A stretch of 64,000 nt of DNA from Shewanella sp. TC10 (GTDB lineage Bacteria > Pseudomonadota > Gammaproteobacteria > Enterobacterales > Shewanellaceae). Position 1 is the stretch's first letter, and the number at the start of each line of letters is the position of its first letter. The translations under genes and the position numbers were made by a program. The stretch is taken from contig NZ_VKHR01000004.1 in NCBI RefSeq assembly GCF_009663145.1, positions 166-64,165 of the forward strand, written 5' to 3'. Below are positions 26,591-35,711 of this stretch, in pieces. The notes below the pieces were generated by a model, which did not search any database, was not told the DNA's origin, and worked only from the letters and a program-made list of their open reading frames with translations.

Positions 26591-28021
26591 ATGTCAGAAC
26601 TGTTAACTCGTACCCGTGAAGCCTTATCTGTTTATTATCACAAACGTGTACTTATCATGTTATTACTGGGCTTTTCTGCTGGTCTACCGCTCATGTTGGT
26701 ATTCTCAACTTTAAGCTTTTGGCTTCGTGAAGCGGGGGTTGATCGCGCCGCTATCGGATACTTCAGTTGGATTGCACTCACCTACGCTTTTAAATGGGCA
26801 TGGTCACCGCTGGTTGATCGGATGTCTTTACCCATATTCACTCGGCTATTTGGACGGCGACGAGGTTGGATGATATTCGCCCAACTTGGATTGGTCGCGG
26901 CAATTTTAGGCATGGCGCAAAGCGATCCTTTAGTCGATTTAGAGCAACTCGCTATTTTTGCACTGATATTGGCATTTGCTTCTGCAACCCAAGATATTGT
27001 CATCGACGCTTTTCGAATAGAGTCAGCCCCACAAGAGATGCAAGCCGCGCTAGCTGCGGCTTACCAAGTGGGTTACCGTGGCGCGATGATAGTTGCCACT
27101 GCAGGGGCTCTCACCATTGCCGCATGGGTTGACCCAGGGAACACAGAATACAACTTAGAAGCTTGGCAAACGGCTTATTTTGTCATGGCCATGCTGATGT
27201 CCGTTGGCTTAATCACCACATTTTTCAGCAAAGAACCACAAGTAGACACCAAAGATGCTGATGAGCAAGAAAGCCAATTAAAAGCTAAATTTGCACAAAA
27301 GTACCCAACAAAAGTCGCTGGTGCTATGGCATGGCTATACAGCGCAAGTGTACTGCCATTCCTCGACTTTTTTAAACGTTACGGCAAATCAGCTATTTTG
27401 ATTTTATTGCTGATTTCTTGCTATCGCATTTCAGATATTGTCATGGGCATTATGGCCAATGTGTTTTATGTGGATATGGGTTTCAGTAAAGAAGAAATTG
27501 CCTTTTTAAGTAAAGTCTATGGTTTGATCATGACGTTACTTGGCGCCGGAGCAGGCGGAATTTTAATCATGCGCTATGGCACGATGAAGATATTATTTGT
27601 CGGTGCTTTATTGGTTGCTGTCACCAACTTACTCTTTGCATGGCAAGCTTACATTGGCTATAACGTGCCATTCTTAACCTTTGCCATATCGGTTGATAAT
27701 TTCAGTGCTGGCATAGCCACTGCTGCCTTTATTGCCTACCTTTCAAGCCTCACCAGTAGCGGCTACAGTGCCAGTCAGTATGCTTTACTGTCTTCAATTA
27801 TGCTGTTGTTCCCTAAGTTTATTGCCGGATTCTCAGGGGTATACGTTAATGCTTATGGCTATGTGAACTTCTTTATTGCCGCAAGCTTAATTGGCTTCCC
27901 AGTTTTATTGTTAATCAGCTTAATACAACGTTACCCACCGCCTGAGCAACAAGTAGAAAACGCCACTACTGAGAGCGCTAATGAAGATAAGTTAACTGAT
28001 ACTGCTGAGCAAAAAAGTTAA
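26591..28021 (+). CDS. ampG: Muropeptide permease AmpG
   Basis: Imports anhydro-muropeptides released from peptidoglycan across the inner membrane for recycling. In many bacteria it thereby feeds the AmpR/AmpC induction signal. The 476-residue major facilitator has 12-14 hydrophobic segments and an early AmpG-like stretch, LLMLLLGFSAGLPLMLVFSTLSFWLREAGV-type (about 20-50). The ATQDIVIDAFRIE block (about 131-143) is also characteristic. The position near yajG matches the E. coli order. A strong terminator follows. Confidence 0.9.
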   Translation: MSELLTRTREALSVYYHKRVLIMLLLGFSAGLPLMLVFSTLSFWLREAGVDRAAIGYFSWIALTYAFKWAWSPLVDRMSLPIFTRLFGRRRGWMIFAQLGLVAAILGMAQSDPLVDLEQLAIFALILAFASATQDIVIDAFRIESAPQEMQAALAAAYQVGYRGAMIVATAGALTIAAWVDPGNTEYNLEAWQTAYFVMAMLMSVGLITTFFSKEPQVDTKDADEQESQLKAKFAQKYPTKVAGAMAWLYSASVLPFLDFFKRYGKSAILILLLISCYRISDIVMGIMANVFYVDMGFSKEEIAFLSKVYGLIMTLLGAGAGGILIMRYGTMKILFVGALLVAVTNLLFAWQAYIGYNVPFLTFAISVDNFSAGIATAAFIAYLSSLTSSGYSASQYALLSSIMLLFPKFIAGFSGVYVNAYGYVNFFIAASLIGFPVLLLISLIQRYPPPEQQVENATTESANEDKLTDTAEQKS

Positions 28022-28048
28022 CTCGTTAATCAAGCGCTCTCTTACACA

Positions 28049-28080
28049 AAAAGCCCAACATCATGTTGGGCTTTGTTTTT
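28049..28080 (+). terminator. Rho-independent terminator of ampG
   Basis: AAAGCCCAACA and TGTTGGGCTTT pair perfectly around TCA, followed by GTTTTT. Confidence 0.88.
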
Positions 28081-28108
28081 AATATCGTTTAATTAGCTGC
28101 GCGGTAAA

Positions 28109-28143
28109 AGAGCGTTATCAGAGCAGTTATTAGGGCCGTTATT
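28109..28143. repeat. Three tandem 11-12-bp repeats beside the ParMR-like pair
   Basis: AGAGCGTTATC, AGAGCAGTTATT and AGGGCCGTTATT run head to tail immediately after the end of the coiled-coil gene. They could be a vestigial centromere-like site, since parC sites of ParM systems are built of short iterons. Three copies is few. Confidence 0.5.
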
Positions 28144-28148
28144 CAAGT

Positions 28149-29138
28149 TTACCAAAGGCCTTTGGCTTTAACCTTACTCGCTCGCTGTAGCTGAGTATTA
28201 AGCTGTTGAACTTCAGCTTGCTCTTCTGATGATAAAGTTTGCTTACCATTGGCTGAGTTTTGACTTACCTGCTCGCTAAGAAGCGTCATTTGCTTTTTAA
28301 GACCATTAAACACTGATAATAAGCTTTGTTGATTTACATCGATTGCTGCTAGTAACTCAACCTTCTGATTTTCTATCGAAGTTAATACATCAGACTTATC
28401 TTCAGCTTCCAGCTTATAAGGTTCTTGTAAGTTAGAAGGTTCTTGTAAATTAGAAGGCTCTTGTACGTTAGATACCCCTTCTAAAGCACCAGAAGAGAGC
28501 TTAGAAACAGCTTCAACAGTCATTGTTAATGATTCTGATTGCTCTGCTATATCAGTCAGTATTTGCTTACTCTGAGACTGTAATTGATTCAGTTGCTCAG
28601 AAAACTGACCAGACAGAAGTTCAGCTAATTGGTTGACTGATTGCTCCAACTGCTGAGCATTATTGTTTTCACGCTCAATTTTTGCAGACTCTTGCGAAGC
28701 CAACTGCTGTTGATATTTCTCAGCCTGCAGTGCTTGCTGAGCAACAAAGTCTTGCTGATGCGCTGACAAGATTTGTTCAAATTTATGCCACTGACTGTCA
28801 TCAAGCTTCACATTGCTTTGTTGCTCCTCAGAGTCAATTTCTGCTGGAGTATTTAATTCACTATTAAACAATGCAACTTGCTGAGTTAAGGTTTTAGCAT
28901 TGACCTTACTTGGCCTGTATTGCTCACTCACAAGTTTGGGCAAGTCTGCTGACAATTGATAAAGGTACAATCCTGACAAATAGATATCACGATGAAAAAT
29001 ACTTCGTCGCTGCTGAGCAATATCTTTTTCATCATTGCGCGCTTTTTCACTCACTTGCCAAGCACGTAAGTTCTCTATGGCATAACTATGCTGTTCGTGA
29101 AGTTCTGGCGCTAAATTGAAGGTACATTGAATGCGCAT
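28149..29138 (-). CDS. Coiled-coil partner of the ParM-like actin (ParR position)
   Basis: A 329-residue protein encoded 13 bases after the actin-like gene, where parR/stbB sits in plasmid R1. The N-terminal ~70 residues (RIQCTFNLAPELHEQ...RDIYLSGLYLYQLSADLPKLV) could form the ribbon-helix-helix DNA-binding fold expected of ParR, but this is only a resemblance. The remaining 250 residues are Gln/Glu-rich and strongly predicted coiled coil. An internal tandem repeat (NVQEPSNLQEPSNLQEP, about 232-248) breaks it. R1 ParR is about 117 residues, so this is much longer. It may link an actin filament to DNA or another cargo. Confidence 0.55.
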   Translation of the reverse strand: MRIQCTFNLAPELHEQHSYAIENLRAWQVSEKARNDEKDIAQQRRSIFHRDIYLSGLYLYQLSADLPKLVSEQYRPSKVNAKTLTQQVALFNSELNTPAEIDSEEQQSNVKLDDSQWHKFEQILSAHQQDFVAQQALQAEKYQQQLASQESAKIERENNNAQQLEQSVNQLAELLSGQFSEQLNQLQSQSKQILTDIAEQSESLTMTVEAVSKLSSGALEGVSNVQEPSNLQEPSNLQEPYKLEAEDKSDVLTSIENQKVELLAAIDVNQQSLLSVFNGLKKQMTLLSEQVSQNSANGKQTLSSEEQAEVQQLNTQLQRASKVKAKGLW

Positions 29139-29151
29139 ACAAGTTACCTAT

Positions 29152-30216
29152 TTAAGCAGCTGCAGAGTTATCTGTATTGGTATCATCACTTTCATCAGCA
29201 TGGCTTTCTGCTGCATGACTTTCTGCTGCATGGTAACAGCAAATCTCTCGTGATAACGCTTCTTGAGGTTGATCAAGTAACACGATTTTCTCGCCAAGGC
29301 TTGGATAAGCTTCATGCACTGCAGCCTCAATTAAAGTCGCACCACCGCCCACTAAGTAAACTCTATTGGGATTGCGCATAAATGTTTTCGCTTCGTAGGC
29401 AATGGCATTACCTAACTCTTCAATTTTATGCTCAATTCTCTCAAGCACCCAATCAACTTTGGTTAAATCATTAATCACTTCACAAGCAAACTCACGATTA
29501 TGACGATTTTTAATTAACTCGTTGGCCACGAGGTAACTCGCGTCACTATCGGCTGCTGCTAATGCCTTTCGCGCCGCATCAGTCACCATTGAAACACCTA
29601 TAGTCGCATTGCCATATACACTCGAGACATCATCAAACTCACCTACAATCACGCCCATATCAAGCGTGGTACCGCCCACATCAATAACCAGAGATTTAGT
29701 GAAAGCGTTAATTCCAGAATCGACTAATGTTGTAAGTACTGCAGGTAAACTCTCTGGCAACACTTCAACATCAACGATTTCAAACAACTCGCCTTTGTTC
29801 AGCGAAATGTCACGTAACAGGTTAGCCTTTTTACGTTCGATATTGGCTTCATTCTTCTGGCAATCATCGGCGTTGTAATACTCAGTGATTGGCAAAGTCA
29901 CTAGAATACTAACCGGGCAAGGTTTAATGCCTGTTTGCAGTAGTGCATGATGCACTGAAAGTAGGTTTAAATCGTCATATTGGTATGCAACGTGAGTGGT
30001 CGATAACGCTCTGTCTGAAGTGGCATCAAAAGTGTACTTGGTTGAGCCAATTTGATAATTGAAAATCTTTTTTCCACTGAGTAATGCTGCACTCTTCCAA
30101 TCTTTACGAAAAGAGTTAGGGGACGTGACACAATGCACCTTCTCGTCTTTTATCCAGCTAATTTTTACATTGGTAGAACCATCGTCGATGGCGAATTTCA
30201 TTTTTGCAGTGGTCAT
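29152..30216 (-). CDS. parM: Chromosomal ParM/StbA-family actin-like ATPase
   Basis: An actin-fold ATPase closely resembling plasmid R1 ParM. Shared blocks include FAIDDGSTNVKISW (phosphate 1), SPNSFRKDWK, ILVTLPITEYYN, NIERKKANLLRDISLNKG, VIDVGGTTLDMGV (phosphate 2) and VYLVGGGATLI (adenosine site). All nucleotide-binding motifs look intact. At 354 residues it exceeds R1 ParM (320), mostly through a low-complexity tail from about residue 327 with a tandem HAAES repeat (SHAAESHAAESHADES). The next gene encodes a coiled-coil protein in the ParR position. Plasmid ParM filaments push sister plasmids apart; a role on the chromosome is unknown. No plasmid replication gene is nearby. Confidence 0.88.
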   Translation of the reverse strand: MTTAKMKFAIDDGSTNVKISWIKDEKVHCVTSPNSFRKDWKSAALLSGKKIFNYQIGSTKYTFDATSDRALSTTHVAYQYDDLNLLSVHHALLQTGIKPCPVSILVTLPITEYYNADDCQKNEANIERKKANLLRDISLNKGELFEIVDVEVLPESLPAVLTTLVDSGINAFTKSLVIDVGGTTLDMGVIVGEFDDVSSVYGNATIGVSMVTDAARKALAAADSDASYLVANELIKNRHNREFACEVINDLTKVDWVLERIEHKIEELGNAIAYEAKTFMRNPNRVYLVGGGATLIEAAVHEAYPSLGEKIVLLDQPQEALSREICCYHAAESHAAESHADESDDTNTDNSAAA

Positions 30217-30360
30217 AACTCAGTTCTTAACGTCGCAATTTAAAAGTATGCAGCGTCAAGGCGACACTAAACGGCCGTAACTGAAATAAAAATATGGATT
30301 TGTTTCTAATAAGCTCTATCTAACAAGCTCTAAAAGAGAGGCTGATTTTAAAGGTGCAAT

Positions 30361-30398
30361 AAAAAATACTGTAACACCAGAGCATTACAGTATTTTTT
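30361..30398. terminator. Terminator of yajQ (bidirectional form)
   Basis: AAAAAATACTGTAA and TTACAGTATTTTTT form a perfect 14-bp stem with a 10-base loop, 35 bases after the yajQ stop. Confidence 0.85.
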
Positions 30399-30432
30399 AA
30401 AAATTAGTTTGATAAAAAATTAATTTAAATGA

Positions 30433-30918
30433 TTAATCACGAAAGTTATTAAACTGAAATGGTTGGCCTAATTCAGATTCTTTCGCTAATCGCATCACAG
30501 CTTGTAAATCATCACGCTTTTTACCCGTAACACGTACAGAGTCACCTTGAATAGACGACTGTACTTTTAACTTACTGTCTTTAATTTGTTTCACTAGCTT
30601 TTTAGCTACCAGGCTATCTATTCCTTGTTTGAAGTTCACTTTCAAACTGAAGGTTTTGCCACTATGAACTGACTTTTCATCGACATCCATTGCTGATGGT
30701 TCAACATTACGCTTACTTAATTGAATCCGTAAAATGTCTACTAGCTGGCGACATTGGAAGTCGTCCTCAGCTTTCAACGTCACCGTGTGGTCTTTATGTT
30801 CAATATCGGCATCTTTGCCACGAAAATCGAAACGACCAGCAAGTTCACGACGTGAATTTTCTACCGCATTTCGTAACTCAACTTCATCTACTTCTGAAAC
30901 AATGTCCATTGATGGCAT
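30433..30918 (-). CDS. yajQ: YajQ family cyclic-di-GMP-binding/nucleotide-binding protein
   Basis: A 161-residue cytoplasmic protein that aligns along its whole length with E. coli YajQ. It starts [21 protein letters not shown], carries [17 protein letters not shown] and [28 protein letters not shown], and ends [11 protein letters not shown]. Family members bind cyclic-di-GMP in Xanthomonas and nucleic acids elsewhere. I start at the ATG at 30918, which has GGGAG upstream and matches the family N terminus. The open frame runs 44 codons further up to 31050 but that part has no resemblance to the family. Confidence 0.93.
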   Translation of the reverse strand: MPSMDIVSEVDEVELRNAVENSRRELAGRFDFRGKDADIEHKDHTVTLKAEDDFQCRQLVDILRIQLSKRNVEPSAMDVDEKSVHSGKTFSLKVNFKQGIDSLVAKKLVKQIKDSKLKVQSSIQGDSVRVTGKKRDDLQAVMRLAKESELGQPFQFNNFRD

Positions 30919-31086
30919 AGTAATTCTCCCATTTAATCTATGAGGTAATACTAGCATTTTACTTGATAGCGCAAACCCTCCATAAAATAGAAAACAATAA
31001 TTAACTGGAAAATAATGACTTTGCCAGCCGCATTTTTTATTATTGCTCAATACAGTCTCATTAACTCAGGCGAAATAAACGACAAC

Positions 31087-31461
31087 ATGAAATTAAAACT
31101 CTTTTTTACAGCCGCATTTGCTTTAGCTGTACTTGTTGTCAGTTACCTCGTTTTTTCAAAACCCAACTACCCTGTGACGTTTAACAACATGGATAAGGTT
31201 GGCCATACCCTAAGCTTTTTCGGATTGGCGTTTCTCGCTTACTTTGCCTTTAAACCTAAATGGTATTGGATGTGTTCAGTATTGACCTTTTACGCCATTC
31301 TTATTGAAGTCATTCAATCTCAAATTCCCTATCGCAGTGCTTCTGTGGCTGATGTTGTGGCTGATATTATTGGTATTGTTTTGTTTTACTTATTTTTATT
31401 TGCCTTTAGAAAGTATCAAGCAGCTAAGTTATTTCCGAAGCGTTCGTCAAAAGCATCATAA
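31087..31461 (+). CDS. VanZ-like membrane protein
   Basis: A protein of about 124 residues with four hydrophobic segments. The pattern DKVGHTLSFFGLAFLAYFAF, then ILIEVIQSQIPYRSASVADVVADIIGIVLFY, is typical of the VanZ-like family, whose molecular function is unclear. I start at the ATG at 31087. An upstream ATG at 31015 adds 24 residues but overlaps the yajQ promoter region. It converges with nothing and precedes panE by 11 bases, so they may be cotranscribed. Confidence 0.75.
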   Translation: MKLKLFFTAAFALAVLVVSYLVFSKPNYPVTFNNMDKVGHTLSFFGLAFLAYFAFKPKWYWMCSVLTFYAILIEVIQSQIPYRSASVADVVADIIGIVLFYLFLFAFRKYQAAKLFPKRSSKAS

Positions 31462-31472
31462 GGGCACAATTA

Positions 31473-32474
31473 ATGAGCCACCAGCACACTCCTCCTAACA
31501 TTGCGGTTGTTGGCGCGGGTGCTATTGGTATGTTGATTTACCATCAACTAACTGCATCCACCACGCCTCTTTTATTGGGTAGAAACTTCACCTTAGCCAC
31601 TGCAGAAAATCAGGCTGCGCAATTAACCCTTGAGCCGTTTTCAGGTAAAGTACTCTCAGCAGACGATCTAGCACCAGATGATCTAGCACCTGAAACACAA
31701 GCATGTTTAATAAATAACCTAGAGACTGTAACCCCAGAGCAACTTGCGACTATTGAGCTGGTTATTGTGTGTGTAAAGTCTTATCAAGTCGCAGCTGCAA
31801 TAACGCCACTAATTGAAAAACTGCCAAACAACACAAGCTTATTATTGCTGCATAATGGTATGGGGCCGCACCTTCAAGTGATGGATGCTTTACAAAAGCA
31901 GTGTCGCAATGACATTAATTTATACCTTGGCACAACATCCCAAGCAGCCTTAAAAGTGTCAAACCTGCATGTTCGTCAAACTGGCACCGGAAAAACTGTT
32001 ATTGGCCACTTTCATGGTTCAACCTTAGCGCCTCAATTGTTATCTCTGCTACTTGCAGCCATACCAAATAGTCAATTGAGCTCCAATATCTTGCTTGCGC
32101 TATGGCAAAAGCTCATTGTCAATTGTGCTATTAACCCACTGACCGCTATTGAGCAATGCAACAATGGCCAACTTGCTCAGGTTCAGTATCAAGCACATAT
32201 AAATGCTATTGCCAAAGAATGTGTCGATGTTGCTCTAGCTGATGGCATTAAGTTGTCATTAGCTGATTCTGTAGCGACTATTAATCAGGTCATTCAACTG
32301 ACCGCAAACAACTTCTCATCCATGCACCAAGATGTGAAACATCAACGTATGACAGAAATTAAGCAAATTAATGGGTTTGTTGGCGAGCGGGCACGCAAAC
32401 ATCATATTTCAACGCAGATTAATGATGCTTTAACGGCAAAAATTAATCAGATAACTGAAGATAAAGCTCAGTGA
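31473..32474 (+). CDS. panE: 2-dehydropantoate 2-reductase family protein
   Basis: Predicted to reduce ketopantoate to pantoate with NADPH, a step of coenzyme A synthesis. The 333-residue protein has an N-terminal Rossmann motif, AVVGAGAIGMLI (about 12-23), the ICVKSYQ segment and the C-terminal ketopantoate-binding helices. These include KLIVNCAINPLTAIEQCNNG, with the conserved Lys and Asn, and SSMHQDVKHQRMTEIKQINGF. An internal duplication DDLAPDDLAPE is seen near residue 66. The four-base overlap with the PAP2 gene suggests an operon. Paralogues of other substrate preference exist in this family. Confidence 0.85.
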   Translation: MSHQHTPPNIAVVGAGAIGMLIYHQLTASTTPLLLGRNFTLATAENQAAQLTLEPFSGKVLSADDLAPDDLAPETQACLINNLETVTPEQLATIELVIVCVKSYQVAAAITPLIEKLPNNTSLLLLHNGMGPHLQVMDALQKQCRNDINLYLGTTSQAALKVSNLHVRQTGTGKTVIGHFHGSTLAPQLLSLLLAAIPNSQLSSNILLALWQKLIVNCAINPLTAIEQCNNGQLAQVQYQAHINAIAKECVDVALADGIKLSLADSVATINQVIQLTANNFSSMHQDVKHQRMTEIKQINGFVGERARKHHISTQINDALTAKINQITEDKAQ

Positions 32475-33160
32475 TATACGCAACTAAAAATGCGTCTGAT
32501 AAGTTAAATCCGTCAATGCCGATACCAATCCCTTTTAGCCATAAAATTCTGTTGGCTTATCTGCTCACCGGGGTATTAGCTCTGCTCAGTGTTGCTTTTT
32601 TCGACCGAAGCATTGCTGAATTTATGCATACACACAGTCAGTCCAACTTTTTGTTTGAAGGCTTTTCTAAAATACCATTATTGCTAGAAATATTAGCTGC
32701 AGCTATCGTGCTTTTGAGTTTTCATGCGCGCTATCAAACAACACTTTTTCATATACGCCGGATCATTATTCTTGTGGCAATTATTGCCAGTAGTATTCGA
32801 GTCGCAGCCAAAATAATATTTGGCCGAACTTGGCCTGAAACCTGGACCAAGGATAATTTGTCATGGATTTCTGATGGTGTTGAAGCATTCCACCCCTTCT
32901 CACTTTCAAATAGCTTCCATTCTTTTCCATCTGGTCATGCTTTATTGACCTTTGCCTTTGCCAGCTTATTTTGGCGCTTTGCTCCTCAATATCGACTAGT
33001 GTGGTTTTTGTGCATGATTGCGGTCATCATTGGCCAACTCGGCCAAAACTATCATTACTTAGGGGATTTACTGGCTGGAGGATTGATTGGCACCCTAGTG
33101 ACTCATTTGACGATTAATCGCTATAGTCAGTTTTTTCAGGCGCAAAAAAAGGCTCAATAA
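32471..33160 (+). CDS. PAP2-family membrane phosphatase
   Basis: A 229-residue inner-membrane protein with about six hydrophobic segments and the three PAP2 acid-phosphatase motifs: KIIFGRTWPE (K-x6-RP-like), FPSGHA and GQNYHYLGD (the last carrying the catalytic His and Asp). Such enzymes dephosphorylate undecaprenyl diphosphate, phosphatidylglycerol phosphate or similar lipid phosphates. The substrate is not resolvable. Its start overlaps the panE stop by four bases. Confidence 0.85.
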   Translation: MIYATKNASDKLNPSMPIPIPFSHKILLAYLLTGVLALLSVAFFDRSIAEFMHTHSQSNFLFEGFSKIPLLLEILAAAIVLLSFHARYQTTLFHIRRIIILVAIIASSIRVAAKIIFGRTWPETWTKDNLSWISDGVEAFHPFSLSNSFHSFPSGHALLTFAFASLFWRFAPQYRLVWFLCMIAVIIGQLGQNYHYLGDLLAGGLIGTLVTHLTINRYSQFFQAQKKAQ

Positions 33161-33171
33161 CGAGCCTTTAA
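33148..33171 (+). terminator. Terminator overlapping the PAP2 stop codon
   Basis: AAAGGCTC and GAGCCTTT pair around AATAAC, and the TAA stop codon of the PAP2 gene lies in the loop. Confidence 0.7.
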
Positions 33172-33206
33172 TCATTTTATTTTGGTAACAGCTTTACATC
33201 AGCTGG

Positions 33207-34436
33207 TTAAATATCAATACCAAAGCCAACGATAAATTGATAATCGTTTTCCTTAGGTGTGTTGCCATCGGAATCAGGTTGCGGACTACCTGTATGATCC
33301 CACACAAATGATAAATCTAAATCGAACATATCAGTCAGTTCAATTTCTAACGTTGCTAATGCATGATGAGTATAACCACCTGAGTCGTCATTACCGTACT
33401 GCACTCTATAAGACGTCACAAAATCGATATCACTGGTAATTTCTGTGTCGTAAACGGTTTCAATAACCACTGTTGCAGAGCTACTATCAGTTTCAGCACC
33501 ATCTTCAACATTATCAAATTTAGTGTAGGTATAAGCGGGACCACCTGAGATGCTCCACTCGGTTTTTGAGTTATCTATGATGTTATAACCTAAACCAGAA
33601 CCAACAGTGACCTTATACTCAATATTTAAGAACTTATCGGTATAGATTTCGGCAAAAATAGGCCTGATATAAAACTGCTTTGATAAGAACCAATCAAAAT
33701 TAGTATTGATACGGTTATTGTTAATTTTCTCTTCGCTGTCAGATTTAGAATAGTTACCCAAATAATCAATATTGAAACGGGATTCAGTGGTGCGGCGAAC
33801 CGTTTTGGCTATTGCGCTGTAATCTATTTGGTCAGTATTACCTGAGCGAAAGTTTGCCCCTAATGAAATCTTGCTAGACCAGTAATTTGACTCTGTTTGC
33901 TCGCCTGCAATAATCGTCAACATTTGGCTGCGCTCAAACTCTTGACCATCGATATACATCTTGCCATCTTTCACTACCAACTGGCCGCTTTTAGTTGATA
34001 AATCTAAAAAGCCAATACTGACAACACCAGCACTTTGTAGCTCTTTGACATCCTCCCAGTCGATAAAAATTGTGTCTAGCTCATCACTTTCAAATTCTAG
34101 TTGGTCGTCATAGAGGTTTTTAATCTCCCCCTTTAACAATTCTAACGAGGTAAATTGTAGCCAATCATACTCAGTATCTTGAGGCAGACTCAATTGCTCT
34201 GGCGTAAATGGAATGTCATCCTTAGTGGGGATTGATTGCGAATTAGCAACCAGTGGTTCGACCGTTTCAGCACTGGAAGCATCAACATCTTGCATAATAC
34301 TTTCAGCGCTAATGGTCGCAGAAAGTAGGCTTGAACTAAACACTAACGATAAGCTTGCACAACTTAAAGCCATGCTCCACTTAGTGGCGAAACGCGATGC
34401 TTTTTTACGCGCAAAACGCTGAGTAACAAGATCCAT
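33207..34436 (-). CDS. DUF481 (YdiY-like) outer-membrane barrel protein
   Basis: A 409-residue exported protein with an N-terminal signal segment (cleavage near about residue 44) and an acidic N-terminal region (about 45-190). A C-terminal beta-barrel of the DUF481 family follows (about 195-409). Family features include WSSKISLGANFRSGNTDQIDYSA and the alternating amphipathic strands ending in QFIVGFGIDI. The N-terminal part, LQFTSLELLKGEIKNLYDDQLEFES...IDWEDVKEL, is typical of the longer members. The role is unknown; homologues are salt- or acid-induced in some bacteria. Confidence 0.82.
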   Translation of the reverse strand: MDLVTQRFARKKASRFATKWSMALSCASLSLVFSSSLLSATISAESIMQDVDASSAETVEPLVANSQSIPTKDDIPFTPEQLSLPQDTEYDWLQFTSLELLKGEIKNLYDDQLEFESDELDTIFIDWEDVKELQSAGVVSIGFLDLSTKSGQLVVKDGKMYIDGQEFERSQMLTIIAGEQTESNYWSSKISLGANFRSGNTDQIDYSAIAKTVRRTTESRFNIDYLGNYSKSDSEEKINNNRINTNFDWFLSKQFYIRPIFAEIYTDKFLNIEYKVTVGSGLGYNIIDNSKTEWSISGGPAYTYTKFDNVEDGAETDSSSATVVIETVYDTEITSDIDFVTSYRVQYGNDDSGGYTHHALATLEIELTDMFDLDLSFVWDHTGSPQPDSDGNTPKENDYQFIVGFGIDI

Positions 34437-34565
34437 AAAACACTCCCTGAATAATGATTTCTTTGTTTTATCTTCGCCAGTATAGTACGAAAAAACAACA
34501 AATTGAAATCACAATTGAGAGTTAGGAACTAATGAAATTAATCGAATGAGTCAATGCATTAAGCC

Positions 34566-35456
34566 TTAAGTCCACATAACTAAAATCGCGGCTACAGCGA
34601 TCAGTACTAAACCCAATACTTCATTGATTTTAACTTTTTGTTTTAGCCAAAACACACTAATCAGCATAGTGAAAAACACTTCAATTTGACCTAGGGTTTT
34701 AACATATGGCACTTCTTGCAAGGACATCGCGCTAAACCAACCAATTGAAGCAATACAACTGCAAATACTAATGAGGATGGTCAACCTAGGCCGCTGCCAT
34801 AAAGCGTGTAACGTCAGTCGATCTTTAATCCCAAGATAAGTCACCAATATCAAGGTTTGCAAGCTAATAACAGATAACAGCACCCAAGCGGCGCGGTGGG
34901 TAAAAGGAATAGAAACTGCAGAATCGACCATTAACAACAAACTCGCCTCTCGCACCCATAGCGAAGTAAAAGCAAATGCCACACCGCTACCAATACCAAG
35001 GACAACAGTGTTTAGCGACAAACGCCTAACTCCCTTTTGTGTGCTCAGTAACATCACTGCCACTGCGCCAACAATAACCCCGACCCAACCTAATAAACTT
35101 AAACTAGTACCAAAAAAGACTACACCTAAAATAGCAGCGACCAAGGCTTCACTTTTAGCAAACCCAGCGCCAACAGCAAAGTTTTTTAATTGGAATAGTT
35201 TAACCATCAAACCAGTGGCAAGGATCTGCATTAGCGAGGCTCCAATAACAAAAGCATAAAACTGATGACTAAAGCTCGGGATATCACTTGGCTGAAATTG
35301 ATAAAGACTGAATAAATACAATGCGGCAATGGGGCCTGCCCAGATAAACCGTGCGAGTGTGACACCACTGACCTTAACTTGCTGACTGAGTTCGCTTTGA
35401 AAAGCATTGCGCCATGACTGCATAAAAGCGGCAAGTATTGTCAGTGCTATCCACAT
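34566..35456 (-). CDS. EamA/DMT-superfamily transporter
   Basis: A 296-residue inner-membrane protein with about ten hydrophobic segments arranged as two EamA repeats. Each repeat ends in a typical block (for example GVIVGAVAVMLLSTQKG and EVLGLVLIAVAAILVMWT). Such proteins carry small metabolites or amines; the substrate is not deducible. It is a single gene, with 255 bases of unremarkable sequence between it and the next gene upstream. Confidence 0.82.
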   Translation of the reverse strand: MWIALTILAAFMQSWRNAFQSELSQQVKVSGVTLARFIWAGPIAALYLFSLYQFQPSDIPSFSHQFYAFVIGASLMQILATGLMVKLFQLKNFAVGAGFAKSEALVAAILGVVFFGTSLSLLGWVGVIVGAVAVMLLSTQKGVRRLSLNTVVLGIGSGVAFAFTSLWVREASLLLMVDSAVSIPFTHRAAWVLLSVISLQTLILVTYLGIKDRLTLHALWQRPRLTILISICSCIASIGWFSAMSLQEVPYVKTLGQIEVFFTMLISVFWLKQKVKINEVLGLVLIAVAAILVMWT

Positions 35457-35711
35457 AGATTTATCCCAATAATTCAGAGCTTTGAGACAGATAAAGTATC
35501 ACATTACCTAAATAGTAACCTTGATAACTTGTTCTAAGTTAGAGGAAATAAATTGGGTTGGCTCTAGCTCTAGTTATTCAAATGGAGCAATCAAGATAGG
35601 ACGTAATTTATACTAAAGTGCGACCTATCTTTCTGAGGAAGACAAACTAACTGAAATAGCATAATGACAAACTGAGATGAGAAACAACTTAAATAAGCTT
35701 ACTGGAAAGAC

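Noticed and set aside
30217..30360. parC-like iterons upstream of the ParM-like gene
   Set aside because: I looked for 10-11-bp repeats there, as in plasmid R1, and saw only AAGCTCTA twice.
30919..31050. Upstream extension of yajQ by 44 codons
   Set aside because: The family N terminus MPS.DIVSEVD starts at 30918 with GGGAG before it; the extension does not resemble the family.
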